From: Gammaproteobacteria bacterium
GTDB lineage: Bacteria; Pseudomonadota; Gammaproteobacteria; S012-40
Direction of reading: 5' to 3'
Assembly: GCA_029864945.1 (NCBI GenBank)
Contig: JAOTSL010000023.1
Location: 1-18,143 of the forward strand
DNA: 18,143 nucleotides
The notes under the pieces were generated by a model. It made no database searches. It was not told where the DNA came from and saw nothing but the letters and a program-made list of their open reading frames with translations. The stretch's first letter is position 1. Each line of letters starts with the position of its first letter. Positions 1 through 6,336 of this stretch are shown piece after piece. The position numbers were made by a program, and so were the translations under genes.

Positions 1-11
1 TTGTAAGAACG

Positions 12-50
12 GTTAAATAGTTAAATAGTAATTAGTTAAATAGATTAAAT
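12..50. repeat. GTTAAATA short repeats upstream of arsS
   Basis: The octamer GTTAAATA occurs at 12-19, 20-27 and 35-42, the first two directly joined, followed by a related ATTAAAT at 44-50. The repeats sit just before the ribosome binding site of the arsS-like gene (AGGAG at 56-60). They could be an AT-rich upstream element, an operator array or simple slippage. No clear -35/-10 pair is visible in the 66 bases shown, so the promoter may lie outside the window. Confidence 0.5.
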
Positions 51-66
51 TTTTCAGGAGAAAAAA

Positions 67-1032
67 ATGCACGCAACTTTGCCTTTGTTAAGAGAAACGG
101 ATTTTCCGCCGATTCGTCGAAATAAACTTGAAACATTACAGGTTAATTTGGGTTATCGTTGTAATCAGCAATGTTTGCACTGTCATGTGAATGCGGGGCC
201 AAAACGAAAAGAAAATATGGATGAAGAGACAGTTAATCAAGTCATTGATTACTTGAAATCATCCGATGTTAAAACACTGGATTTAACGGGTGGTGCACCC
301 GAGTTGAATCCACACTTTCGTTATTTAGTGACTGAGGCTAGAAAATTAAATATTAAAGTGATTGATCGTTGTAATCTCACTATTTTGTCTGAACCGGGTC
401 AAGATGGACTGGCAGAGTTTCTTGCAGAAAACAATGTGGAGGTTGTTGCCTCCTTACCTTGTTATCTTGAAGATAATGTTGATACACAAAGAGGTAAAGG
501 CGTGTTTGATACTAGTCTTAAAGGCCTTGCTGAATTGAATTCACTTGGGTATGGAAAAGAACATTCGGATTTAACATTAAACCTTGTATATAATCCCCAA
601 GGGCCTACTTTGCCTCCATCACAAGTTGAATTACAAGCGTCGTATAAAGAAATTTTAAAAGAAAAATTTGATGTCGATTTTAATCAACTGTTTACCATTA
701 CCAATATGCCCATTAAACGTTTTGGTAGTATGCTGATATCTAAAGGTCAGTTTGCCGACTATATGCAATTGCTCCGCGATAATTATTCAGCATCGAATCT
801 TGATGGTGTTATGTGTTTGAATACAATTAGCGTTGATTATAACGGTGATTTATTTGATTGTGATTTTAATCAAATGTTAGAGTTGCCTCTTAAAGGAAAA
901 AATCAACGCGCAATGCATATCAGTACTTTAGCTCAGGAAAATATTAACGACAAATCGATTGTGATTGCCGATCATTGTTATGGTTGTACTGCAGGGCAGG
1001 GAAGTAGTTGTGGTGGTGCGCTTGGGGACTGA
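67..1032 (+). CDS. arsS: Radical SAM protein of the ArsS (arsenosugar biosynthesis) family
   Basis: A 321-residue radical SAM enzyme. The CxxxCxxC cluster motif is at C32, C36 and C39 (CNQQCLHCHVNAGP), which would bind the 4Fe-4S cluster and S-adenosylmethionine. A GGAPE motif follows near residue 76. IDRCNLTIL around C102 is typical of ArsS-type proteins. The C-terminal part is cysteine-rich: C250, C265, and a tail HCYGCTAGQGSSCGG with C304, C307 and C315. In this family, known members act with the methyltransferase ArsM to put a deoxyadenosyl group on methylated arsenic, giving arsenosugar precursors. Some members are selenoproteins; here all these positions are ordinary Cys codons. The start is supported by AGGAG seven bases upstream. 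The two downstream genes overlap it or each other, so all three are probably co-transcribed. arsM is not in the window, so the arsenic role is inferred from family membership only. Confidence 0.88.
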   Translation: MHATLPLLRETDFPPIRRNKLETLQVNLGYRCNQQCLHCHVNAGPKRKENMDEETVNQVIDYLKSSDVKTLDLTGGAPELNPHFRYLVTEARKLNIKVIDRCNLTILSEPGQDGLAEFLAENNVEVVASLPCYLEDNVDTQRGKGVFDTSLKGLAELNSLGYGKEHSDLTLNLVYNPQGPTLPPSQVELQASYKEILKEKFDVDFNQLFTITNMPIKRFGSMLISKGQFADYMQLLRDNYSASNLDGVMCLNTISVDYNGDLFDCDFNQMLELPLKGKNQRAMHISTLAQENINDKSIVIADHCYGCTAGQGSSCGGALGD

Positions 1033-1720
1033 GCAAAACAGCCCTGAAGTTATCAGTATTATTATTCCAGTCATTAATGAAGCTGAATCGTTAGAGCAAT
1101 TTCTAGTGCCGTTGCAATCTTTTCGCAGTAAACAATGTGAAATTATTGTAGTAGATGGTGGAAGCACAGACCAAACCTGTAACGTTGCAGATAAGCTTTG
1201 TGATCATTTACTGGTTTCAGAAGCCGGTAGGGCAAAGCAGATGAATAAGGGGGCGGCTTGTGCGTCAGGTTCTGTTTTTTTATTTCTTCATGCAGATACA
1301 ATCTTACCAACAAATTTTTTCGAATTAATTACCCGTCAAATGCAGCATAAAAATAAACCCTGGGGACGGTTTGACGTGAGTCTATCGGGGAGTGAGTTAA
1401 TGTTTCGGATTATTGAAAAAATGATGAATTTTCGGTCCTGTTTTACCGGTATTGCGACGGGGGATCAGGCGATGTTTGTTCGCCGGGAAGTATTTGTCAA
1501 ATTGGGTGGATTTCCTGATATTTCATTGATGGAAGATGTTGCGTTATCGAAAATGCTTAAAAAAATTGATTTACCGCTGTGTATATCGACGCGAGTAATT
1601 ACATCTAGCAGGCGGTGGGAAAAGTACGGTATTTGGCGAACAATTATTTTAATGTGGCAGTTACGGTTGGCCTATTTTTTGGGTTCGAGTCCTGATGAGC
1701 TTAAAAAAAGATATTTATGA
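1013..1720 (+). CDS. Family 2 glycosyltransferase, TIGR04283 type (rSAM/selenodomain-associated transferase 2)
   Basis: A GT-A fold family 2 glycosyltransferase. From the chosen start (235 residues) it opens with the ISIIIPVINEAESL strand, then VDGGSTDQT (D48-D53), the metal-site region FLHADT (D95 in place of the usual DxD), GDQAMFVRR, and LMEDVALS with E174-D175 as the likely acceptor or base region. The C-terminal stretch is hydrophobic (IILMWQLRLAYFLG) and may associate with the membrane. The reading frame is open back to TTG 965, but that would overlap arsS by 68 bases and add a poly-valine leader. GTG codons at 1010, 1013 and 1016 lie just after AGGGAAG (998-1004), so a start there, about 20 bases inside arsS, is more likely; 1013 is a best guess. 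Such enzymes are often found with ArsS-type radical SAM genes. Donor and acceptor sugars cannot be told. Confidence 0.82.
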   Translation: MVRLGTEQNSPEVISIIIPVINEAESLEQFLVPLQSFRSKQCEIIVVDGGSTDQTCNVADKLCDHLLVSEAGRAKQMNKGAACASGSVFLFLHADTILPTNFFELITRQMQHKNKPWGRFDVSLSGSELMFRIIEKMMNFRSCFTGIATGDQAMFVRREVFVKLGGFPDISLMEDVALSKMLKKIDLPLCISTRVITSSRRWEKYGIWRTIILMWQLRLAYFLGSSPDELKKRYL

Positions 1721-1766
1721 AAAAAGTTATGAAAAAAAGGTTATGAAAAAGGTTATGAACAAAAAC
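1714..1766 (+). repeat. Imperfect tandem TTATGAAAAA repeats across a gene junction
   Basis: Four imperfect copies of a unit like TTATGAAAAAAAGG start near 1715, 1727, 1741 and 1753. They cover the stop of the glycosyltransferase gene and the start of the next gene. The repeat places ATG codons at 1717, 1729, 1743 and 1755. ATG 1717 overlaps the TGA at 1718-1720, and ATG 1743 overlaps a TGA at 1744-1746 that closes the nine-codon frame opened at 1717. Confidence 0.6.
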
Positions 1767-2363
1767 AATGCCCTCATTATTTTTTCAAAACCACCTATTG
1801 CCGGGTTGGCAAAAACGCGGTTGATTCCCGCTTTGGGTGAAGAAGGTGCGGCAGAATATCACGGTAAATTACTTCGCCATACGCTAACAAATGTGGTGTG
1901 TGAAGGTGAATGGGATAGCCATTTATGGTGTTCGGAAAACATGGGGCATTCTTTTTTTCAGTCCTGTCTTGCTGATTATGCGATAACCTTGCATGAACAG
2001 TCTGGCGATGATTTGGGTGAAAGAATGGCAAATGCTATTCAGAGCATGCTTGGTGAATATGAGAGCGTTTGTATTATTGGTTCAGATTGCCCGGTATTAA
2101 ACAGAGACAAAATTCGCATCGTGTTTGCAAGCTTAAATAGTAAGGATGATGTTGTAATCACACCGGCGGAAGATGGCGGATACGTGTTACTGGCTGTGAG
2201 GCAGCAATTGCGTACTGAAATATTTTCAGGAATTAAATGGGGTGGTGCAGATGTCTATCGTCAAACACTCAATAAAGTGCGTTTACTGGCATTAAAGCCG
2301 GCTATTCAACCCGTGTTATGGGATGTTGATGAGCCGGCTGATCTCGATCGCATAATACTGTGA
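1743..2363 (+). CDS. Nucleotidyl/glycosyl transferase-like protein, TIGR04282/DUF2064 (rSAM/selenodomain-associated transferase 1)
   Basis: A protein of about 206 residues with a Rossmann-like nucleotide-sugar transferase fold. Family signatures seen are IIFSKPPIAGLAKTRL near the N terminus (nucleotide binding), IGSDCPVL around D115, EDGGYVLLAV at E143-Y147, and the closing DVDEPADLDRI at D194. These are typical of the DUF2064 family that is often paired with TIGR04283 transferases and ArsS-like radical SAM genes. The frame is open from ATG 1695, inside the previous gene, but the extra residues (SLKKDIYEKSYEKK) are repeat-derived and the conserved part begins after ATG 1755. I chose ATG 1743, with 1755 equally possible; both follow an AAAGG-like sequence at very short spacing. 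The biochemical reaction is not established for this family; a role in sugar transfer next to ArsS is inference. Confidence 0.82.
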   Translation: MKKVMNKNNALIIFSKPPIAGLAKTRLIPALGEEGAAEYHGKLLRHTLTNVVCEGEWDSHLWCSENMGHSFFQSCLADYAITLHEQSGDDLGERMANAIQSMLGEYESVCIIGSDCPVLNRDKIRIVFASLNSKDDVVITPAEDGGYVLLAVRQQLRTEIFSGIKWGGADVYRQTLNKVRLLALKPAIQPVLWDVDEPADLDRIIL

Positions 2364-2380
2364 GTCTGTGAGACCTACAT

Positions 2381-2396
2381 AGCCTTTTAGGCTTTT
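2381..2396 (+). terminator. Weak hairpin between convergent genes
   Basis: AGCCT (2381-2385) and AGGCT (2389-2393) form a five-base-pair stem with a TTT loop, followed by three T on the plus strand. It lies 18 bases after the last gene of the arsS group and overlaps the stop codon of flgN, which arrives from the other strand. The stem is short, so termination here is only a possibility. Confidence 0.3.
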
Positions 2397-2890
2397 GCTA
2401 TGCTGCGGCCGCCTGCATAATTCGGTGTTTCAGACCCTTGTAAATCATACAGTGAGTCGCCGGGGGTATGGCCACGGAGGATTGACATTGCTTGCTGAGT
2501 TGCCTGGTTACGTAAGGTTAATGTTGCACCATTAATCGTATTCAAGCGCTGGCATTCCTTTGCCTGAGTTAACAGTTTTTCCCATAAAGGAAAAATGCTA
2601 GTTGATTTATTACTGTCATAGGTTTTTAAAAAAGTATAAATGCCTTTCACGTCAAGCGTAGCGCCTTCAAGCTCCAGTAAAGATAACCAATGTTGATTTA
2701 ATGTATCAATATTAAGAATAATCGGTTGCTTTTCGTTTGCCAGTACATCAAGTGAATCCACATTGAGTAAGCTCAATACATCATATTCCCGTTGTAGTAG
2801 AACGTTAAGTTTATCCGTTAGCATTATTTGTTTTTCAAGTAATGCTCTGGCAAGTTCATGAAACGTTTTTTGTGATGTATTTGGAGACAT
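2387..2890 (-). CDS. flgN: FlgN, flagellar export chaperone for FlgK and FlgL
   Basis: About 167 residues, mainly helical, matching the size and layout of FlgN. The N-terminal half (FHELARALLEKQIMLTDKLNVLLQREYDVLSLLNVDSLDVLANEKQPII) is the long amphipathic coil typical of the family. The C-terminal GATLTLRNQATQQAMSILRG matches the conserved end where FlgN meets its clients. It is a cytosolic chaperone that keeps the junction proteins FlgK and FlgL, both encoded in this window, ready for type III export. The frame is open from a TTG at 2923 inside flgM, but ATG 2890 begins one base after the flgM stop and fits tight coupling, with AAAGG and GGGA upstream. The last 20 residues (GSETPNYAGGRSIAKA) look disordered. 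Identification rests on pattern and on its place after flgM. Confidence 0.85.
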   Translation of the reverse strand: MSPNTSQKTFHELARALLEKQIMLTDKLNVLLQREYDVLSLLNVDSLDVLANEKQPIILNIDTLNQHWLSLLELEGATLDVKGIYTFLKTYDSNKSTSIFPLWEKLLTQAKECQRLNTINGATLTLRNQATQQAMSILRGHTPGDSLYDLQGSETPNYAGGRSIAKA

Positions 2891-2891
2891 A

Positions 2892-3227
2892 TTATCCCAG
2901 CCTTTGACTAATCGCTGATTCAATTTGAATCATCTTATCTGCAATACGAGGTGGGTTAATTTCAAATGTGCCATTGGAAATTTCGCGCTTTACCGAATCA
3001 ACACGCTGCACATCAACAACTGGCAAACTGGCGAGTTGTTTTTCAAGTGCCTGCAATTGGGAGGCTGTTCCTGTGATACTGACGGTGTCAGATGCAGCAG
3101 GTGCAGCATTTCCTGATTGCGCGGTGTTGTTTCGATTTACCTCGTGCCCAACATTTTTAGATTGTTGACTATCACTAATGTGATTCGTTTTTGCGCCGAT
3201 AGCACTAGATAATGGGTTAATTGACAT
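2892..3227 (-). CDS. flgM: FlgM, anti-sigma-28 factor
   Basis: A 111-residue protein, slightly longer than the Salmonella form. It starts with MSINPLSSAIG, has a Ser/Asn/Ala-rich disordered middle, and ends in the conserved sigma-28 binding segment: DSVKREISNGTFEINPPRIADKMIQIESAI, about residues 77-107. FlgM binds FliA (sigma-28) in the cytosol and is exported through the finished hook, which releases FliA to turn on late genes. The start ATG 3227 is supported by AAGGAG at about seven bases. The gene overlaps nothing and is followed at once by flgN. A sigma-28 promoter directly upstream (3264-3290) would give the usual negative feedback loop. Confidence 0.95.
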   Translation of the reverse strand: MSINPLSSAIGAKTNHISDSQQSKNVGHEVNRNNTAQSGNAAPAASDTVSITGTASQLQALEKQLASLPVVDVQRVDSVKREISNGTFEINPPRIADKMIQIESAISQRLG

Positions 3228-3263
3228 TTTATAGCTCCTTAAGTACGAATTGATTCTACTCGG

Positions 3264-3290
3264 TTAACGGCTACATTCTTTAAACCTTTA
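3264..3290 (-). promoter_or_regulatory. Sigma-28 (FliA) promoter of flgMN
   Basis: Read on the minus strand, TAAAGGTT (3290-3283) and GCCGTTAA (3271-3264) are separated by exactly 11 bases. Each differs at one position from the enteric consensus TAAAGTTT-N11-GCCGATAA. The -10 box ends 36 bases before the flgM start, leaving room for a leader with the AAGGAG site. This is a direct sequence match; activity is inferred. Confidence 0.8.
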
Positions 3291-3411
3291 GAAAAAAAAT
3301 TAAAAAGTCTAAAGTTTTCCCCCACACAATCGACTCATGCCTTTTATCTAGTACTTTAGTAATCATCTAGAATTATTTTAACTTGTTGAAAATAATAAAC
3401 TTATTAAATAA

Positions 3412-4113
3412 TTACATCCTAACTTTAACCAGTCCTGGAGTGACTACAATTGCATTAATTATTCTCCGGGAGGAATTGTTTTTTACTCGAATCCTCTGTC
3501 CTTTGGCACCATCAGTCATGGCTTTCCCTGGCATGCGAATGAGGATTGAGCTGGTTTTTGCAACAATATCGACATTATCGCCTCTCTTAATAATCATTGG
3601 TGGTGTGATATGTTTGTTGCTGAATATTGTGCCCGCACGAATGCTTCGTTTTGCAACCATGCCGATTAATTCATCTTTGTTGGTGTAAAAACCGCTTCTT
3701 AATTTATTTATGTCGCGCTTTACTTGTTGAATATTATCTTCAGTTATTGCTTCGCCGCGGGAAAGAGGGCTGGAAGCAACGTATAAATTAGTAAATTTTT
3801 CCACGTTAACAGACACATAAAGTGACCATGGTTTTTGGTCAGTGCATTTTACGCCAACTGAGAACTTAGCATTTTGATTCATATCTGATGAAACAAATGC
3901 ACTTAGTGGTATATCGCATCTTGTTAGTTTAAGTCGTGGATCTAAGTGACTAACAGTGGTTTTAAGCTCGATACCTTTACTGAGTTGAAGGCTATTTTGC
4001 AAAAAATCATTTACGGTAGACCGTATGTCATCGTGCGAATGATATTGTTTCGCAGTACTTGCTGCGCTTGTTCCAATCATCGATAGCATTAGTAAAAAAT
4101 AGAATAGTCGCAT
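3412..4113 (-). CDS. flgA: FlgA, P-ring assembly chaperone
   Basis: A 233-residue periplasmic protein. The N-terminal signal peptide MRLFYFLLMLSMIGTSAAS ends near residue 18. An N-terminal domain with two cysteines (RCDIPL, VKCTDQ) is followed by an SAF-type domain (LYVASSPLSRGEAITEDNI, then LIGMVAKRSIRAGTIFSNKHI) and a C-terminal beta domain (MIIKRGDNVDIVA through IRVKNNSSRRIINAIVV), the part most conserved in FlgA. FlgA guides polymerisation of FlgI around the rod. The start ATG 4113 has AAAGGGAAAA upstream, and a sigma-54 promoter match lies at 4142-4157. It is transcribed away from cheV and toward flgM; no strong terminator is visible between flgA and flgM, so some read-through into flgMN is possible. 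Confidence 0.93.
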   Translation of the reverse strand: MRLFYFLLMLSMIGTSAASTAKQYHSHDDIRSTVNDFLQNSLQLSKGIELKTTVSHLDPRLKLTRCDIPLSAFVSSDMNQNAKFSVGVKCTDQKPWSLYVSVNVEKFTNLYVASSPLSRGEAITEDNIQQVKRDINKLRSGFYTNKDELIGMVAKRSIRAGTIFSNKHITPPMIIKRGDNVDIVAKTSSILIRMPGKAMTDGAKGQRIRVKNNSSRRIINAIVVTPGLVKVRM

Positions 4114-4141
4114 AATGTTTTCCCTTTATTGATGTAGAAAA

Positions 4142-4157
4142 TGCAAAGACAATGCCT
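4142..4157 (-). promoter_or_regulatory. Sigma-54 promoter of flgA
   Basis: On the minus strand the sequence reads AGGCATTGTCTTTGCAT, with the invariant GG (4156-4155), ten bases, then GC (4144-4143), and a full TTGCAT -12 element. The consensus is TGGCACG-N4-TTGCA. The expected start site is about 4131, giving a short leader of around 18 bases before ATG 4113 that includes AAAGGGA. Confidence 0.7.
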
Positions 4158-4251
4158 AACTTCTGGTTGATTGGATAATAAAGTGATGGCGCCTGATTGG
4201 ACTTAGGGTTTTAGTAACTGCTTAAGGTCCCGGTAAAGTCGAGGGTAATTG

Positions 4252-4273
4252 TCGAGCATATAGATATGCTTGA
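4252..4273. repeat. Near-perfect palindrome between flgA and cheV
   Basis: AGCATAT (4255-4261) and ATATGCT (4264-4270) are exact inverted copies around a central AG. The symmetry extends to TC and GA at the outer ends, with one G/T mismatch inside. A centre of two bases suits a DNA operator better than an RNA hairpin. It lies about 110 bases upstream of the flgA sigma-54 site and 90-100 bases upstream of the cheV promoter, a usual distance for an enhancer-type activator site. Confidence 0.45.
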
Positions 4274-4322
4274 TCAAATGAGTGCAAAAACAATGCAGAT
4301 ATTTAGTAAAAGATGAATGTGC

Positions 4323-4348
4323 TGTGTATTGGTAATGTGTATTGGTAA
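4323..4348. repeat. Perfect 13-base tandem repeat upstream of cheV
   Basis: TGTGTATTGGTAA occurs twice without a gap, at 4323-4335 and 4336-4348. It ends 12 bases before the -35 box of the putative cheV promoter. It may be a recent slippage product or a double protein site. Confidence 0.6.
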
Positions 4349-4359
4349 TTTTTATAGCG

Positions 4360-4387
4360 TAAAGGAATACAGAAAAGCTGCCGATAG
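4360..4387 (+). promoter_or_regulatory. Sigma-28-like promoter of cheV-cheR
   Basis: TAAAGGAA at 4360-4367 and GCCGATAG at 4380-4387 resemble TAAAGTTT and GCCGATAA; the -10 box has seven of eight matches. The spacer is 12 bases, one more than the enteric optimum. Transcription would begin near 4394, which rules out GTG 4392 as the cheV start and supports ATG 4419. The cheVR genes are known to be sigma-28 controlled in Pseudomonas, which fits. Confidence 0.5.
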
Positions 4388-4418
4388 ATAAGTGAAGTAT
4401 ATTGATTGTGGTAAAAAA

Positions 4419-5396
4419 ATGAGTGAGAACCCAAGTCGTAATGTTTTAAATGAGGTTGATGCAAGAACAGGCCTTGTGGGCCAAAGTAGGCTTGAGCTTT
4501 TGTTGTTTCGTCTACATGGCTCGCAACGTTACGGTATTAATGTATTTAAGGTCAGAGAAGTTGTGTCCTGCCAAGAATTAACTAGAATGCCTGGCGGACA
4601 TCCAGCGGTACTCGGGCTTGCTAATATGCGGGGTATCACATTTATGGTTGTGGATTTGAAACTGGCATTAGGGATGCCTGAAAATACTGAATTGTCGACT
4701 AGCTCTATAATTGTGTCTGAGTATAATCGAAAAATTCAGGGTTTCTTGGTACCGAAAATTGAGCATATTATTAATATGCATTGGGAAGATATTTTACCAC
4801 CACCTAAAATGGTAGGTAATGACCATTATTTGACCGCCATTACGCGCGTTGATGATGAGCTGGTTGAAATACTTGATGTAGAAAAAGTGCTTTATGAAAT
4901 TACAGGTGCTGCAGGGGATGAATTAGCGGCATCAAACCCAGGCACAGAAGATGAAGAGTTCCAGGCAATTGCAAGTCGTTGTCATGTATTGGTCGCAGAT
5001 GACTCTTCTGTTGCACGTAATCAAGTAACACGTACTCTTAATCAGCTAGGGCTTTCGTATACTGTGTGTAACGATGGCAGATTGGCGCTGGATCAGCTTG
5101 AATTGTGGGCGAAAGAGGACTCAGAAGAATTAAAACGCTTGGCAATTGTGATATCAGATGTTGAAATGCCGGCGATGGATGGCTATACATTAACAGGCGA
5201 AATTCGTAAAAATCAGGCACTTTCTGGTTTAATTGTTTTGTTGCATACATCATTAAGCGGTGTATTTGATTCCAGCTTGTTGGAAAAAGTTAATGCGGAT
5301 GGATTTCTGTCAAAATTTGATAGCGATGATTTGATTATAGAGATAAAGCAGAGAATTCTCGATTTTGTACCTAAACTTGAAGAACGCGGTCTGTAA
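4419..5396 (+). CDS. cheV: CheV, CheW-receiver coupling protein of chemotaxis
   Basis: About 325 residues from ATG 4419. The N-terminal CheW domain (about residues 18-160) starts with the CheV signature VDARTGLVGQSRLELLLFRL and includes INVFKVREVV and MRGITFMVVDLKLALG. The C-terminal receiver domain (about 188-325) has the acidic pair D194-D195 (VLVADDSS), the phosphorylation site D247 in VISDVEMPAMDG, T277 (LLHTS) and K299 (LSKF), so it should be phosphorylated by CheA. CheV couples receptors to CheA and is thought to dampen or adapt signalling. The frame is also open from GTG 4392, but a sigma-28-like -10 box ends at 4387, and the nine extra residues are not family-like. The ribosome site before ATG 4419 is poor (GTGG then a run of A). 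A PPP tract sits at residues 127-129. cheR follows after 106 bases. Confidence 0.94.
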   Translation: MSENPSRNVLNEVDARTGLVGQSRLELLLFRLHGSQRYGINVFKVREVVSCQELTRMPGGHPAVLGLANMRGITFMVVDLKLALGMPENTELSTSSIIVSEYNRKIQGFLVPKIEHIINMHWEDILPPPKMVGNDHYLTAITRVDDELVEILDVEKVLYEITGAAGDELAASNPGTEDEEFQAIASRCHVLVADDSSVARNQVTRTLNQLGLSYTVCNDGRLALDQLELWAKEDSEELKRLAIVISDVEMPAMDGYTLTGEIRKNQALSGLIVLLHTSLSGVFDSSLLEKVNADGFLSKFDSDDLIIEIKQRILDFVPKLEERGL

Positions 5397-5502
5397 AATA
5401 AAATTAACCCATTTGTTCTAGTGCCAATATATTAGTACTAATTAAAGTGCTTGTTAAAGTACCGGCGGTAGACGATTAATTATTTAAAATTAGAGAATAA
5501 AC

Positions 5503-6336
5503 TTGAAAGAAAGAATTATCTCAGATCAGGAATATAGCGATTTTTGCAGCTATCTTGAAGAAGCTACAGGTATTGTGCTGGGTACAAGTAAGCACTACCT
5601 TGTTAGTAGTCGATTAAATCGATTGATGGAAGATCGCGAGCTAGCTAGTTATACGGAACTGCTAGAGCACTTAAAAAAATCGGGAAATGCCGGTTTACGC
5701 GAACAGATTATAGATGCAATGACGACTAACGAAACTATGTGGTTTCGAGATACTTACCCGTATGAAGTATTGAAAGAAACAATTTTACCCGAGTTATCAA
5801 AAATAAAAGACAGACCAATTATAATTTGGTCCTCGGCCTGTTCATCCGGGCAGGAACCTTATTCTATCAGCATGGTTATTCAGGAATACATATCTAAAAA
5901 TGCGGGTGTTTTCCCTCGAGGTATACAGGTAATTGCGACAGACATATCAACCAGCATGCTAAATTACAGCAAGCGTGCAAAATATGATGAAGCCGCGATG
6001 AAGCGCGGAGTTTCTGAGGAGCGTCGAAGAAAATTTTTCACGCTAAATGAGGATTTGTGGGAAGTTGTTCCGGAAGTTCGGTCACGTGTGTCATTTAAAC
6101 CATTAAATTTACAGCAGAGTTTTACCTCGTTGGGCAAATTTGACTTAATATTTTGTCGCAATGTATTGATCTATTTCTCATCAGAGTTTAAAACCGATAT
6201 TTTAACGCGTATGGCTGGTGTAACTAATCCCGACGGGTATTTATATCTTGGTAGTTCTGAGTCACCCACGCGTTACACAGCGATATATAAAATGGTGAGA
6301 ACGCCGGGTGGTGTAATTTATCAATACGCGCCATAA
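5503..6336 (+). CDS. cheR: CheR, chemoreceptor glutamate methyltransferase
   Basis: A 277-residue S-adenosylmethionine-dependent enzyme that methylates glutamates on chemoreceptors for adaptation. The N-terminal helical domain (EYSDFCSYLEEATGIVLGTSKHYLVSSRLNRLM) is typical, followed by NETMWFRD at residues 76-83 (usual form NETxFFRD), the cofactor loop SSACSSGQEPYSI at about 110-122, IQVIATDIS, FDLIFCRNVLIYF at 213-225, and YLYLGSSES. No in-frame ATG lies near the conserved beginning, so the TTG at 5503 is the best start, with only a weak AGAGAA site upstream; a low translation rate would fit. There is no VxxF-type pentapeptide-binding tail insert to remark on. It follows cheV and probably shares its transcript. 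Confidence 0.94.
   Translation: MKERIISDQEYSDFCSYLEEATGIVLGTSKHYLVSSRLNRLMEDRELASYTELLEHLKKSGNAGLREQIIDAMTTNETMWFRDTYPYEVLKETILPELSKIKDRPIIIWSSACSSGQEPYSISMVIQEYISKNAGVFPRGIQVIATDISTSMLNYSKRAKYDEAAMKRGVSEERRRKFFTLNEDLWEVVPEVRSRVSFKPLNLQQSFTSLGKFDLIFCRNVLIYFSSEFKTDILTRMAGVTNPDGYLYLGSSESPTRYTAIYKMVRTPGGVIYQYAP

Larger units (their letters stand above)
4114..4418. other. Divergent regulatory region between flgA and cheV
   Basis: About 305 bases with no gene. It holds a sigma-54 match for flgA at 4142-4157 (minus), a near-perfect palindrome at 4252-4273, a perfect 13-base tandem duplication at 4323-4348, and a sigma-28-like promoter for cheV at 4360-4387 (plus). The stretch 4160-4250 shows nothing I can name. 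Open reading is possible from GTG 4392, but see the cheV entry. Confidence 0.6.

Noticed and set aside
1030..1047. TGA 1030 of arsS as a selenocysteine codon
   Set aside because: The Cys-rich tail is complete before it, another TGA follows five codons later, and no selenocysteine hairpin is evident.
2891..2923. TTG 2923 as the start of flgN
   Set aside because: It would overlap flgM by 32 bases; ATG 2890 directly after the flgM stop fits better.
3312..3338. Perfect sigma-28 -35 box TAAAGTTT on the plus strand between flgM and flgA
   Set aside because: The bases 11 positions later (ATCGACTC) match the -10 consensus poorly, and no plus-strand gene follows.
3383..3688. 101-codon plus-strand frame opposite flgA
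   Set aside because: It is a shadow of the clearly conserved flgA coding sequence and has no recognisable motif.
4392..4418. GTG 4392 as the start of cheV
   Set aside because: It lies at the expected transcription start of the sigma-28-like promoter, and the extra nine residues are not typical of CheV.
5440..5490. Sigma-28 promoter before cheR (TTAAAGTAC ... GACGATTA)
   Set aside because: The spacing is about 8 bases rather than 11 and the -10 match is weak; cheR is better explained by transcription from cheV.
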